From the NCBI GenBank assembly GCA_947628225.1, contig CANQYY010000010.1, forward strand, positions 28,723 to 92,722: DNA of 64,000 nt, written 5' to 3'. This stretch comes from an uncultured Lachnospiraceae bacterium (lineage in GTDB: Bacteria; Bacillota; Clostridia; Lachnospirales; Lachnospiraceae). The notes below the pieces were generated by a model. It was not told where the DNA came from. It saw nothing but the letters and a program-made list of their open reading frames with translations, and searched no databases. How positions within the stretch are numbered: the first letter of the stretch is position 1; each line of letters starts with the position of its first letter. Of the stretch, positions 1-8,264 are shown in pieces. Made by a program: the position numbers and the translations under genes.

Positions 1-268
1 TCTGGGCGCCAGAAAGGACGAGGTCAGGGATTATATTGATTTGATGGCGCTGTGGTACCGGGACGTATTAATTTTTAAAGCAACGAAAAATATCAATCAG
101 CTGTTGTTCCAGCAGGAATCATCGGTTATAGCCAAAGAAGCAAGTAACCGCAGCTATGAAAAAATAGAAGAAATTCTTCAGGCATTTGAGAAGGCAAAGG
201 TAAGGCTGAAGGCGAATGTAAGCTTTGAAGTGGCGCTGGAACTAATGCTTTCGACCCTGAAGGAGTAG
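1..268 (+). CDS. holB: DNA polymerase III subunit delta' (C-terminal part only)
   Basis: The reading frame is already open at the left edge and closes with TAG at 266-268, so only the last 88 or so residues are visible. The segment with LWYRDVLIFKATK followed by a helical tail resembles the C-terminal collar domain of HolB, the clamp-loader subunit that helps load the beta clamp at replication forks. The AAA+ part lies outside the window, so the call rests on this tail and on context: holB directly upstream of ricT is the usual Firmicute order. A ribosome binding site for the next gene overlaps its end. Confidence 0.7.
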   Translation, partial: LGARKDEVRDYIDLMALWYRDVLIFKATKNINQLLFQQESSVIAKEASNRSYEKIEEILQAFEKAKVRLKANVSFEVALELMLSTLKE

Positions 269-283
269 ATAATGGAGGTCAAC

Positions 284-1195
284 ATGAAAGTAATTATCGG
301 AGTGCGTTTTCGACAGGCGGGCAAGGTTTATTATTTTGATCCCGGCGACGAAAAACTGGAAAGAGGACAGCACGTTATAGTAGAAACCGCAAAGGGTGTG
401 GAATACGGATTGGTAGTACTCCCCAATCAGGAAATGCCGGAGGAAAAAATTCTGGCGCCGCTGAAGGGGATTATCCGTGTAGCGACAGAAAAAGATGCGG
501 AAACAGAGAGAAAGAACAGGGAGAAGGAAAAGGAGGCATTCCGGATTTGTCTTGAGAAAATTGCCAGCCACGGCCTGGAGATGAAGCTGATCGATGCCGA
601 ATATACATTTGACAATAACAAATTGCTGTTTTATTTTACGGCAGATGGGAGAATTGATTTTAGGGAACTGGTAAAGGATTTGGCGAGCGTATTCCGGACA
701 AGAATAGAGCTGCGCCAGATTGGCGTCCGGGATGAAACGAAAATCCGGGGAGGAATGGGAATCTGCGGGAGAGTATTATGCTGCCACAGTTACCTGTCGG
801 ATTTCGCCCCGGTTTCAATTAAAATGGCAAAGGAGCAAAACCTATCCCTGAATCCCACTAAGATTTCCGGGGTGTGCGGACGGCTTATGTGCTGCCTGAA
901 AAATGAAGAGGAGGCTTATGAGGAATTGAACAGCCACCTGCCGAATGTGGGAACGCGGGTAAAGACGCCGGAGGGACTGACCGGAGAGGTGCAGAGCGTC
1001 AGTGTTTTAAAACAGCGCGTCAAGGTTGTTGTCACACTGGATAATGATGAAAAGGAAATCCGGGATTATTCGGTAGATGAACTGAAATTCCGCAAAGGCG
1101 GCCCGAAAGAAAAAATTCAGGACAAACACGAACGGGAGCTTAAAAAGCTCGAAGAAATGGAGAAAAGGGAAGGAATGTCAAAGCTGGATGAATGA
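284..1195 (+). CDS. ricT: PSP1-domain regulator RicT (YaaT)
   Basis: A 303-residue protein with a PSP1 domain. It carries the paired cysteine motifs GICGRVLCC (near residue 160) and GVCGRLMCC (near 197). In B. subtilis these cysteines help hold Fe-S clusters in the RicA-RicF-RicT complex, which assists RNase Y-dependent mRNA maturation and promotes Spo0A phosphorylation. The start at 284 is chosen because GGAGG ends 5 bases upstream and MKVIIGVRF matches family N-termini; an ATG at 272 is also open. The charged C-terminal tail is Lys/Glu-rich. It lies 15 bases after holB and overlaps trmN6 by 8 bases, so it is probably co-transcribed with both. Confidence 0.9.
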   Translation: MKVIIGVRFRQAGKVYYFDPGDEKLERGQHVIVETAKGVEYGLVVLPNQEMPEEKILAPLKGIIRVATEKDAETERKNREKEKEAFRICLEKIASHGLEMKLIDAEYTFDNNKLLFYFTADGRIDFRELVKDLASVFRTRIELRQIGVRDETKIRGGMGICGRVLCCHSYLSDFAPVSIKMAKEQNLSLNPTKISGVCGRLMCCLKNEEEAYEELNSHLPNVGTRVKTPEGLTGEVQSVSVLKQRVKVVVTLDNDEKEIRDYSVDELKFRKGGPKEKIQDKHERELKKLEEMEKREGMSKLDE

Positions 1196-1946
1196 TTTGC
1201 CTAAGCAGAGCCCCCTGCTTCAGGAGGGGGAGCGGCTGGATGATTTGCAACGGGATGGATTAAAGCTGATTCAAAATCCATCCTGGTTTTGTTTTGGCAT
1301 GGATGCCGTTTTACTAAGCGCCTTTGCCCGGGTAAAGGAAGGGCAGGACTGTCTGGATCTTGGCTGTGGAAACGGCGTGATTCCCATTTTGCTGGCGGGT
1401 AAGACAAAGGGGCGGCATTTTACCGGGCTGGAAATACAAAAAGACATTGCCGCGATGGCAAGGCGCAGCGTCTGTTATAATCATCTGGAAAATAAAGTCA
1501 CGATAGAAACAGGAGATATAAAGGAAGCTGCTTTGATATGGGGAGCTGCTTCCTTTGATGTGGTTACCAGTAATCCCCCCTATCTGACAAAGGCGCACGG
1601 ATTGACAAATGAAGCAGACCATAAGGCGATTGCCAGACATGAACTTTACTGCACGCTGGAGGATGTAATACAGAGCGCCGCTGCCCTGTGCAGGCCGGGA
1701 GGGCATTTTTATATGGTGCACCGGCCGTTTCGGCTGGCGGAGATCATTAGCAGTATGGTAAAGCATAAGCTGGAGCCAAAGCGGATGAGGCTGGTATATC
1801 CTTATGTCGATAAAGAACCCAATATGGTTTTACTGGAAGGGGTTCGGGGCGGAAATGCCAGAATCACCGTCGAGAAACCGTTGATAGTGTATGAAAAGGA
1901 AAAGGTATACACCGAGGAAGTAAAAAGGCTGTACTATGAAAAGTAA
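1188..1946 (+). CDS. trmN6: tRNA1(Val) adenine-37 N6-methyltransferase family protein
   Basis: A 252-residue class I SAM-dependent methyltransferase. The SAM-binding motif LDLGCGNG lies near residue 57, and the N6-adenine methyltransferase motif SNPPY near residue 127. This is the TrmN6/YabB family, which methylates A37 of a tRNA, although some relatives have only been annotated by homology. The start ATG overlaps the ricT stop region by 8 bases, suggesting translational coupling. Its place between ricT and rsmI matches the yaaT-yabB-yabC order of Bacillus, which supports the family call over other methyltransferases of this fold. Confidence 0.85.
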   Translation: MNDLPKQSPLLQEGERLDDLQRDGLKLIQNPSWFCFGMDAVLLSAFARVKEGQDCLDLGCGNGVIPILLAGKTKGRHFTGLEIQKDIAAMARRSVCYNHLENKVTIETGDIKEAALIWGAASFDVVTSNPPYLTKAHGLTNEADHKAIARHELYCTLEDVIQSAAALCRPGGHFYMVHRPFRLAEIISSMVKHKLEPKRMRLVYPYVDKEPNMVLLEGVRGGNARITVEKPLIVYEKEKVYTEEVKRLYYEK

Positions 1947-1996
1947 AGAGAAATAAAGCGCGGGAAAGAAAAACGAATATTTTGAGGGAGAGAAAG

Positions 1997-2836
1997 ATGG
2001 CTGGCATGTTGTATTTATGCGCAACACCGATTGGAAATCTGGAGGATATTACCCTCCGGGTTCTCCGCATATTGAAAGAGGTGGATGTGATAGCGGCAGA
2101 GGATACGAGGCAGACAATTAAGCTTTTAAATCATTTTGGGATTAAAACCCCTCTTACCAGTTATCACCAACATAATAAAAGGGAGAAAACGCCGGTACTG
2201 ATCCATCGGCTGCAAAAGGGAGAAAAGATTGCTCTTGTAACCGATGCGGGGACGCCGGCAATATCCGACCCGGGAGAAGACTTAGTCAGAGCCTGCTATG
2301 ATGCGGGAGTGGAGGTTACGTCCCTGCCGGGGGCGTCTGCCGTTGTCACAGCGGTAACGCTGTCCGGGAGGAAGACAAGGCGTTTTACCTTTGAGGGATT
2401 TCTCCCCGCCGATAAAAAGGAAAGGGCAGCGGCGCTGAAACGATTAACCGATTCCTCCTGTACGACGGTGTTCTACGAGGCGCCCCACCGGCTGCAGAAA
2501 ACGCTGCGGCTTTTTTTGGAAACGCTGGGGGAGGAAAGAAAGATTACCGTCTGTAAGGAATTGACAAAGAAACATGAAACCGTTTTTTCCTTTACTATGG
2601 GAGAAGCTGTCCGGTATTTTGAAACAACAGAGCCAAAGGGAGAGTTTGTCCTGGTTATCGAGGGCATAGAGGAAGAGGAGAAAAAAGCAGAGAGGCAGAA
2701 ACAGTGGCTTGAAGTGCCATTAGAGGCGCATATGCAAAAATACCTGAGTCAGGGAATGGATAAAAAAGAAGCCATAAAGCAGGTGGCAAAAGATAGAGGA
2801 ATGCCAAAACGAGAGGTTTATAATGCTTTATTATAA
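1997..2836 (+). CDS. rsmI: 16S rRNA (cytidine1402-2'-O)-methyltransferase
   Basis: A 279-residue tetrapyrrole-methylase-fold enzyme. It has the family hallmarks ATPIGNLED at the N-terminus, EDTRQT near residue 36 and GTPAISDPG near residue 85. RsmI methylates the 2'-hydroxyl of C1402 in the ribosomal decoding centre. ATG at 1997 is preferred because GGGAG lies 6 bases upstream; an in-frame TTG at 1982 would add five residues without a better ribosome binding site. A C-terminal extension with KKEAIKQVAKDRG resembles the small helical domain found in full-length RsmI. It is last in the holB-ricT-trmN6-rsmI run. Confidence 0.93.
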   Translation: MAGMLYLCATPIGNLEDITLRVLRILKEVDVIAAEDTRQTIKLLNHFGIKTPLTSYHQHNKREKTPVLIHRLQKGEKIALVTDAGTPAISDPGEDLVRACYDAGVEVTSLPGASAVVTAVTLSGRKTRRFTFEGFLPADKKERAAALKRLTDSSCTTVFYEAPHRLQKTLRLFLETLGEERKITVCKELTKKHETVFSFTMGEAVRYFETTEPKGEFVLVIEGIEEEEKKAERQKQWLEVPLEAHMQKYLSQGMDKKEAIKQVAKDRGMPKREVYNALL

Positions 2837-2866
2837 GCCATGCGGTAAAGGCAGCGCATGGCTTAT
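2833..2866. terminator. Perfect 12-bp inverted repeat between convergent rsmI and abrB-like gene
   Basis: The arm 2833-2844 is exactly complementary to 2855-2866, with a 10-base loop. It starts on the rsmI stop codon and sits between two converging genes, so a shared transcription end is likely. The following bases are not a clear T-run on either strand, so it is a non-canonical terminator at best. Confidence 0.5.
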
Positions 2867-2889
2867 CGTTTGCCAAAACAGCCGTATCC

Positions 2890-3153
2890 TTAGATCAGAC
2901 CAGCCAGTTTGGATAATTTTTCGATGGATTTTCTGGAAACCATTTTCCCTTCAAATTCAATTAAATCCGTCGTGGAGCCGGTAAAAATATCAGCCGCTTC
3001 CGATTCGGAATATTTTTTTAAAATAATTTTGTCATGCTCGGTATAAATAGATAAAGTTTCCCGTTCCGCAAAGCCAAGGGATCTCCTCAGTTCCATGGGA
3101 AGAGTAATGCGACCTAATTTATCCAGCTGCCTGACGATACCCGTATTTGTCAT
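2890..3153 (-). CDS. AbrB-family transition-state-type regulator
   Basis: An 87-residue protein with an N-terminal AbrB/SpoVT swapped-hairpin DNA-binding domain (GIVRQLDKLGRITLP motif) and a C-terminal half that could multimerise. AbrB proteins repress post-exponential genes in Bacillus. The ATG at 3153 follows GGAG by about 9 bases; an upstream TTG at 3159 would leave only 3. It converges with rsmI exactly as abrB does in B. subtilis, so orthology is plausible, but Clostridia often carry several paralogues and the symbol is left open. A second AbrB-fold gene, spoVT, is at 47263. Confidence 0.85.
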   Translation of the reverse strand: MTNTGIVRQLDKLGRITLPMELRRSLGFAERETLSIYTEHDKIILKKYSESEAADIFTGSTTDLIEFEGKMVSRKSIEKLSKLAGLI

Positions 3154-3188
3154 AGTCAATACTCCTTTTTATTGTCATAATTGGCTAA

Positions 3189-3217
3189 ATAATAGCATGA
3201 TACGTATTATTAGTCAA
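3189..3217 (-). promoter_or_regulatory. Sigma-A-type promoter of the abrB-like gene
   Basis: On the minus strand TTGACT (3212-3217) and TATTAT (3189-3194) are separated by 17 bases, upstream of the abrB-like start at 3153. The surrounding 270 bases to the next gene are strongly AT-rich. Confidence 0.65.
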
Positions 3218-3379
3218 TAAAATAAATATAAAAAAACCGTTAAGCGCTATTGTGAATATATTATATTTAAGCATTAAAAATAAAACAAAAAACGCCGCGA
3301 TTGTTTTTTGACAAAGTTTTATGACATTTTTTCCCCATAATCAAATATACCAAAAGTACTTTATTTTTATGGAAAAAAG

Positions 3380-3393
3380 TGATAATATTATCA
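3380..3393. promoter_or_regulatory. 14-bp AT-rich perfect palindrome upstream of transglutaminase gene
   Basis: TGATAATATTATCA is fully self-complementary and lies about 40 bases before the start at 3432. It also contains a possible -10 element (GATAAT). It could be an operator for a dimeric regulator, but AT-rich palindromes of this size also occur by chance. Confidence 0.3.
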
Positions 3394-3431
3394 TATTGGA
3401 GTAATGCAGGCGTGAAAGGAGTGTATTTACT

Positions 3432-4316
3432 ATGAAAAAAATAGTTGGGATTCTATTAGCATTATCCGTTTTAGTTGGAATGCTGCCGCCGCAGCAGGCA
3501 GGGGCGAAGACAAAAATATATCGCAATGTTGCCAGCGGGGTTTTAGTAAAATCCACCGGCGAAGCCGTGATTGATTATTCCAACAATTCAGACGGCTATG
3601 TTATGGTTAAATATAAAAAATCGACAAATAAAACATTGAAGGCGCAGGTAGAGGGGCCAAACGGGACAACCTACACCTATACCCTGCGCGCCAAAAAATA
3701 TGAGGCGCTTCCGCTGACGGAGGGAAACGGAGAGTATAAGGTTTCCCTGTACAAGAACGTAACCGGGAACAGCTATGCCGTTCTCTTATCAGAAACGGTC
3801 TCGGTTACTCTATCCAGTCAGTTTGCCCCTTATTTAAGGGCAAACCAGTATGTAAACTTTAAGGCTTCTACAAAGTTCGTAAAAAAGGCGGCGTCGCTGA
3901 CGAAAAAGTCAAAATCCGATATTGCCAAAGTGAAGAAGGTTTACAAATATGTGATCAAAAAATTCAAATATGATAAGAAAAAGGCCCGTACCGTTAAGAT
4001 AGGATATTTGCCGAACCTGAATAAATTGTATAAAAAGAAAAAGGGAATCTGTTTTGATTATGCAGCGGTTATGACAGCGATGCTGAGAAGCCAGGGCGTT
4101 CCCACCAAACTTGTTATCGGGTATACAGGAAACGCTTATCATGCATGGGTAAACGTGTATTCAAAGAAAAAGGGGTGGATTACGGGAGCCATATACTTCA
4201 ATGGAAAGAAATGGAAGCTGATGGATCCTACTTATGCGTCCACCGGCAAATCCAGTAAATCCATTATGAAATATATCGGAAACGGACGAAATTATGAAGC
4301 AAAATACAGTTATTAA
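3432..4316 (+). CDS. Secreted transglutaminase-like domain protein
   Basis: A 294-residue protein with a signal peptide (MKKIVGILLALSVLVGML, cleavage near AGA-KT). The N-terminal half is beta-rich and of unknown fold. The C-terminal half is a transglutaminase/protease-like core with a plausible Cys in GICFDY (near residue 207), His in YHAW (near 237) and Asp in LMDPTY (near 265), so the triad looks intact. It is lysine-rich. Such domains may cross-link, deamidate or cleave proteins; the sequence does not say which. It ends only 18 bases before the pilC-like gene, so it may be co-transcribed with the pilus-like operon. Confidence 0.8.
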   Translation: MKKIVGILLALSVLVGMLPPQQAGAKTKIYRNVASGVLVKSTGEAVIDYSNNSDGYVMVKYKKSTNKTLKAQVEGPNGTTYTYTLRAKKYEALPLTEGNGEYKVSLYKNVTGNSYAVLLSETVSVTLSSQFAPYLRANQYVNFKASTKFVKKAASLTKKSKSDIAKVKKVYKYVIKKFKYDKKKARTVKIGYLPNLNKLYKKKKGICFDYAAVMTAMLRSQGVPTKLVIGYTGNAYHAWVNVYSKKKGWITGAIYFNGKKWKLMDPTYASTGKSSKSIMKYIGNGRNYEAKYSY

Positions 4317-4334
4317 TGGGGGAAAGGGAAGAAA

Positions 4335-5381
4335 ATGAAAAAGAAGACTTTAAGCAGTGAATATGTTTCATCCTTTTGCCTGGAAATGTCACTTTTGGTA
4401 CATGCGGGAATCAATACGGAAGATGGGCTTTATCTTTTGGCGGAGGATGAAAAGGATAGAAAAATAAAAAAAATGCTGACGGAGCTTGCCGGACTTTTAT
4501 CAGAGGGGAGGCCTTTCTCCGAGGCATTGCGTGAAGTAGGCGGTTTCCCGAAATATGTCAGCGATATGATTGAAACCGGAGAGCAGACCGGACGGCTGGA
4601 GCAGTCCTTCCAGGCGCTTTCCTCCTATTATGACCGGCAGATGCAGTTGAGCAATCAAATCCGGAATGCCCTGCTATATCCGGTTGTCCTTTTGATTCTG
4701 ATGTTAGTAATTATTGTAGTGCTGCTTGTTCGCGTACTGCCGATATTTAATCAGGTATACGAGCAGTTGGGCGGTACCCTCGGGGGCACTGCGCAGGTGC
4801 TTCTGCGTCTGGGAAATGTTCTGGGCAATGCCATGCCGGTATTGTGCGGGGCGCTGGGGATTATTGTAATCTTAGCGCTCCTGTTCGGTTGCAGCAGCGT
4901 ACTCAGAGGCGGCATTCTGCATTTATACAAAAGGATCTTCGGCGACTTCGGCCTTACCAGAAGGCTGGGCGAAGCGCGGTTTGCTTCGGCGATGGCGATG
5001 GGGATGCTCAGCGGGTTAAATACGGAGCAGGCTTTTCGCACGGCAATGCTGTTTCAGGATGCGGTTCCCAAAACAAAAAAGCGTTATGAAAAGTGTTTAC
5101 AGATGCTGGAAGAGGGGGAACCTCTGGCAGAATCTTTCAAATCGCAGAAAATATTAGAGGCATCCTACTGCCGTATTTTAGATTTGGGAGCCAAGAGCGG
5201 TACTTCTGATACGGCGATGGAAGAGATAGCCAGACGGATGGACGACAGTGTGCAGATTGCCATTGAACGGAAAGTAGGGAAAATTGAACCGACGATTGTT
5301 ATCATTACTTCGATTTTAGTGGGAATTATTTTGATTGCGGTTATGCTTCCGCTGATAAATATCATGTCCTCAATAGGATAA
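4335..5381 (+). CDS. Type II secretion/type IV pilus platform protein (GspF/PilC family)
   Basis: A 348-residue inner-membrane protein with the duplicated GspF layout. A cytoplasmic helical domain (residues 1-110, with MIETGEQTGRLEQ near 80) is followed by membrane segments near 113-138 and 165-187, a second GspF domain with LGAKSGTSDTAMEE, and a final membrane segment near 318-345. These proteins couple the motor ATPase to pilin extraction or insertion. GAAGAAA precedes the ATG. It is the first gene of a six-gene run ending in a PilT-type ATPase, with small intergenic gaps or overlaps throughout. Confidence 0.9.
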   Translation: MKKKTLSSEYVSSFCLEMSLLVHAGINTEDGLYLLAEDEKDRKIKKMLTELAGLLSEGRPFSEALREVGGFPKYVSDMIETGEQTGRLEQSFQALSSYYDRQMQLSNQIRNALLYPVVLLILMLVIIVVLLVRVLPIFNQVYEQLGGTLGGTAQVLLRLGNVLGNAMPVLCGALGIIVILALLFGCSSVLRGGILHLYKRIFGDFGLTRRLGEARFASAMAMGMLSGLNTEQAFRTAMLFQDAVPKTKKRYEKCLQMLEEGEPLAESFKSQKILEASYCRILDLGAKSGTSDTAMEEIARRMDDSVQIAIERKVGKIEPTIVIITSILVGIILIAVMLPLINIMSSIG

Positions 5382-5398
5382 TAGGCAGGGAGGACAAA

Positions 5399-5713
5399 AT
5401 GAGAAGAAAAATATCATTTTCTTATCTGAAAATCGTAGTTCTTTTCGCCGTGCTTGTAGTGGCGGTGTTTTTTCTGTGCAAAGGAGTACAGAAAATGGAA
5501 ACCGGGCAGCAGGCGGAAAGCCTGAAGCAGTTAGACAGTTCCATCCGCAAGGCAACGATGACCTGTTATGCGACAGAGGGGGTCTATCCTCCTACGATCC
5601 AGTACCTGAAGGAAAATTACGGGATTCAGATTGACGAGAGCAAATTTACGGTTTTTTATGAAGTATATGGCGACAATATGATGCCGGAGATTACGGTAAT
5701 AGAAAGGCAATAG
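5399..5713 (+). CDS. Small pseudopilin-like membrane protein
   Basis: 104 residues. A basic start is followed by one hydrophobic helix (residues 10-28), then a soluble domain with CYATEGVYPPTIQYLKENYG. Hydrophobic N-helix plus a YP...L...YG segment resembles the layout of major pseudopilins, but there is no recognisable prepilin peptidase site (no Gly before a hydrophobic stretch with Glu at +5). A strong ribosome binding site (AGGGAGGA) precedes the ATG. I infer a structural subunit or assembly factor of the adjacent filament system from position; the family is not otherwise recognised. Confidence 0.6.
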   Translation: MRRKISFSYLKIVVLFAVLVVAVFFLCKGVQKMETGQQAESLKQLDSSIRKATMTCYATEGVYPPTIQYLKENYGIQIDESKFTVFYEVYGDNMMPEITVIERQ

Positions 5714-5760
5714 CGTGGTAATATTGTTTTGGCGCTTTTGGGAAAGGGCATGGTTTTGAC

Positions 5761-6270
5761 ATGAAAGGAAAACTTCAAAAACATAATATTGAAGCTGCTT
5801 TTGTGCTGGTGCTGTTTGCTGTTTTTGCCGTGACCATTGTAGCTGTGCTTGCATTGGGGGCAAACAGCTATAAAAGTCTGGTGGAACGGGATAATGAGGC
5901 CTATAACAAAAGAATCATTACCTCTTATATTACCGCTCAAATCCGCAGCAATGATACGCGGGGAACCGTAGCGGTTGGCGGATTTGCCAAACCGGGAGTG
6001 AGAGATGGCATAAATACGCTGCATTTGTATCAGATAATCGACGGCGAGAAATTTGACTTGAGGATTTACCACTATGATGGACAGATCTATGAATTGTTTA
6101 CAACCGCAGATAACAATATTGAGCCGGAGGCAGGAAATCCGATCATAGAAGCGAAGGGACTTTCCTTTTCCCGGGACGGCTCGGTAATCCGGATATCCTC
6201 TGTGGATGCGAACGGACTGAAAAACACGGCTACCGTGGCAGTCCGCAGTGAAAGCGGGGTGGCGCCATGA
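5761..6270 (+). CDS. DUF4860-type pilus-operon protein
   Basis: 169 residues with a short polar start, one hydrophobic segment (about 11-34) and a beta-rich outside domain that includes TADNNIEPEAGNPI. The pattern matches DUF4860 proteins, which are typically annotated as hypothetical next to GspF-type genes. The segment NIEAAFVLVLFAVFAV is reminiscent of a prepilin N-helix but lacks the usual cleavage context. Its final ATGA overlaps the start of the next gene by 4 bases, so the two products are probably made in fixed ratio. Confidence 0.6.
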   Translation: MKGKLQKHNIEAAFVLVLFAVFAVTIVAVLALGANSYKSLVERDNEAYNKRIITSYITAQIRSNDTRGTVAVGGFAKPGVRDGINTLHLYQIIDGEKFDLRIYHYDGQIYELFTTADNNIEPEAGNPIIEAKGLSFSRDGSVIRISSVDANGLKNTATVAVRSESGVAP

Positions 6271-6698
6271 GTTATGAAAGGAGCAAGGCGCCCTTAGCGC
6301 TGATGGAACAGATTATTATGGTACTTGTTTTTGCCCTGACATCCGCCGTCTGTCTGCAGGCATTTGTATATTCCAACCGTCTTTCTAAAGAGGGACAGTT
6401 AGAGGAACTTGCTGCTACAAGAGCGCAGACGGTAGTTGAATATTGCAAGGCAAATTATGGAGATTTTGATCGGGTCTGCACGGCGTTACACGCAGAGCGG
6501 ACACAGGACGGCCTTGAGCTGGAATATCCTCAGGATAAGCTGCGGGTTACCGTTACGGTAACGGAATCCACGGAGTATCTGGAAAAGGCAAAAGTGGAGG
6601 TCTGGCAGATAGATGACGGGGCTGCCGGAGTTGCCATGGATAATACAGTGCCCGCCTATACGATTGACACGGCATGGCAGAAGGGAGGGCAAGAATGA
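6267..6698 (+). CDS. Minor-pilin-like membrane protein
   Basis: 143 residues with one N-terminal membrane helix. The stretch APLALMEQIIMVLVFALTS places a Glu five residues into the hydrophobic run, as in type IV pilins, but the residue before the putative cleavage point is not Gly. The rest is a soluble domain with Cys and acidic residues. It starts within the stop of the preceding gene and overlaps the next start (ATGA). No characterised family was recognised; the role as a filament component is inferred from operon position and topology. Confidence 0.55.
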   Translation: MSYERSKAPLALMEQIIMVLVFALTSAVCLQAFVYSNRLSKEGQLEELAATRAQTVVEYCKANYGDFDRVCTALHAERTQDGLELEYPQDKLRVTVTVTESTEYLEKAKVEVWQIDDGAAGVAMDNTVPAYTIDTAWQKGGQE

Positions 6699-7102
6699 AA
6701 AAACGAAAAATGTCCTTCACAACGGTAGGGGGGAGTTCTATTTTGACCATTTTTGCCGTATTGTGCTTTATTGTATTTGCCCTGCTGTCCTTATCGACAG
6801 CGAAAGCCAATCATACCCTGTCCCGGAAATCCGTGGACGCTATTGGCGCTTATTATCAGGCAGATACCGCGGCGGAGGAGATACTGGCAAAGCTGCGCGG
6901 CGGCGAACGGCCGGCAGGAGTGACAAAAGAAGGCAATATTTATTCCTATACATGCGACATTGATGAAAACCAGAAATTACAGGTGGAGGTTGAAATTAAA
7001 AAAGGGATTTACCGGATCAATAAGTGGGAGAAAAAATATGTGGGCGAATGGAAGGCCGACGACTCGATGAAGGTGTGGGGCGGCATGGAAATTACGGAAT
7101 AG
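6695..7102 (+). CDS. Pilus-operon membrane protein with PilX-like topology
   Basis: 135 residues. A basic start and VGGSSILTIFAVLCFIVFALL helix are followed by QADTAAEEILAKL and a beta-rich domain. A Gly-Gly pair precedes the hydrophobic helix, and the Tyr-Gln-Ala-Asp-rich segment after it recalls PilX-type minor pilins, but no Glu+5 is present. ATG at 6695 has GGAGG 6 bases upstream and overlaps the previous stop; an upstream ATG at 6674 lacks such a site. The family is unrecognised; the function is inferred from context only. Confidence 0.55.
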   Translation: MKKRKMSFTTVGGSSILTIFAVLCFIVFALLSLSTAKANHTLSRKSVDAIGAYYQADTAAEEILAKLRGGERPAGVTKEGNIYSYTCDIDENQKLQVEVEIKKGIYRINKWEKKYVGEWKADDSMKVWGGMEITE

Positions 7103-7117
7103 TGAAAGGAGCTATTT

Positions 7118-8182
7118 ATGGCAGAATTAAAGGAAATTTTAAAAAAGGCAGTAGAGAATAAAGCTTCCGATATTTTTATTGTAGCGGGGGGATATTTAAG
7201 CTATAAAGTGGCGGGAGAGATTCATCCGATCGATAATTCCGCAAAGCTTTCTCCCGCCGATACCGTAAAATATATTGAAGAAATATATAGCTATGCACGC
7301 CGTCCCAAGGACAATTTCCTAAAAGAAGGGGATGACGATTTTTCTTTCGCCATTGAGCAGTTGGCAAGATTCCGTGTAAATACATATTTTCAGAGAGGTT
7401 CTCAGGCAGCCGTTATCCGTGTGGTTGCATTCAGCATACCGGATTACCGCGAGATGGGCATACCGGAATCCATTATTGATTTATCACAACTGCTGCATGG
7501 CATGATTATTATTTCCGGTACGGCGGGCAGTGGGAAATCGACTACCCAGGCCTGTATCATTGATGCCATTAACTCCCAGAGGGAGGCGCATATTGTTACG
7601 TTGGAGGATCCGATTGAATATCTGCATAAAAACAAAAATTCCCTTATCAGCCAGAGGGAGATTGCCATTGATACGGACAATTATCTGACGGGGCTGAGAG
7701 CCTGCCTCCGTCAGGCTCCGGATGTAATTCTTTTGGGAGAGATGCGCGACGCAGAAACGATTCGGACGGCGATGACGGCGGCAGAAACCGGGCATCTTGT
7801 GATTGCCACCCTGCATACGAAGGGGGCGGTCAATACGATCGACCGTATTGTGGATTCTTTCCCGGCAGACCAGCAGGATCAGATAAAAATTCAGCTTTCG
7901 TTAGTACTGGACAGTATTGTGTCCCAGCAGCTTTTACCGAGAAAGGGCGGCGGCATGATTCCGGCAGTGGAGATTATGAAAACCGTGCCTGCTATCAGCA
8001 ATATGATTCGCGACAGCAAAAACTATCAGATTGATAATGTTATACAGACTTCCGGAAATCTGGGGATGATTTCCATGGATCAGTCTATCGTTTCCCTGTA
8101 TCAAAAAGGCGAGATTACAAAAGAAACCGCCCTGATGTTTGCCACGAATCCGGAACAGGTAAAGAGGAAGATTGGAAATTAG
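7118..8182 (+). CDS. PilT-type retraction/assembly ATPase
   Basis: 354-residue hexameric secretion ATPase. Walker A GTAGSGKST lies near residue 134, the Asp box LEDPIEY near 165, Walker B VILLGEMRD near 204 and the His box HLVIATLHT near 226. The sequence PAISNMIRDSK matches the C-terminal AIRNLIRE-type motif of PilT retraction motors better than PilB/GspE extension motors, which are also longer. In this operon it is the only motor, with no PilB, no prepilin peptidase and no secretin (none expected in a Gram-positive). AAAGGAG precedes the ATG. Confidence 0.88.
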   Translation: MAELKEILKKAVENKASDIFIVAGGYLSYKVAGEIHPIDNSAKLSPADTVKYIEEIYSYARRPKDNFLKEGDDDFSFAIEQLARFRVNTYFQRGSQAAVIRVVAFSIPDYREMGIPESIIDLSQLLHGMIIISGTAGSGKSTTQACIIDAINSQREAHIVTLEDPIEYLHKNKNSLISQREIAIDTDNYLTGLRACLRQAPDVILLGEMRDAETIRTAMTAAETGHLVIATLHTKGAVNTIDRIVDSFPADQQDQIKIQLSLVLDSIVSQQLLPRKGGGMIPAVEIMKTVPAISNMIRDSKNYQIDNVIQTSGNLGMISMDQSIVSLYQKGEITKETALMFATNPEQVKRKIGN

Positions 8183-8213
8183 GGAGTATGTTTTGCAAGA
8201 AACCATATATCCC

Positions 8214-8242
8214 TTGACAGGAAGGAAAGAAGATGTTAAGAT
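8214..8242 (+). promoter_or_regulatory. Sigma-A promoter driving the cobalamin riboswitch transcript
   Basis: TTGACA (8214-8219) and TAAGAT (8237-8242) are 17 bases apart, about 25 bases before the first riboswitch stem. Transcription would begin near 8249. Confidence 0.7.
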
Positions 8243-8264
8243 AACTTAAAATTTTAATAGATTT

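Noticed and set aside
3286..3310. CAAAAAAC/GTTTTTTG inverted repeat before the transglutaminase gene
   Set aside because: Low-complexity A/T arms of 8 bases in a very AT-rich region; expected by chance.
3308..3341. TTGACA...CATAAT as promoter of the transglutaminase gene
   Set aside because: Spacer is 22 bases with no activator box recognised; the true promoter was not decided.
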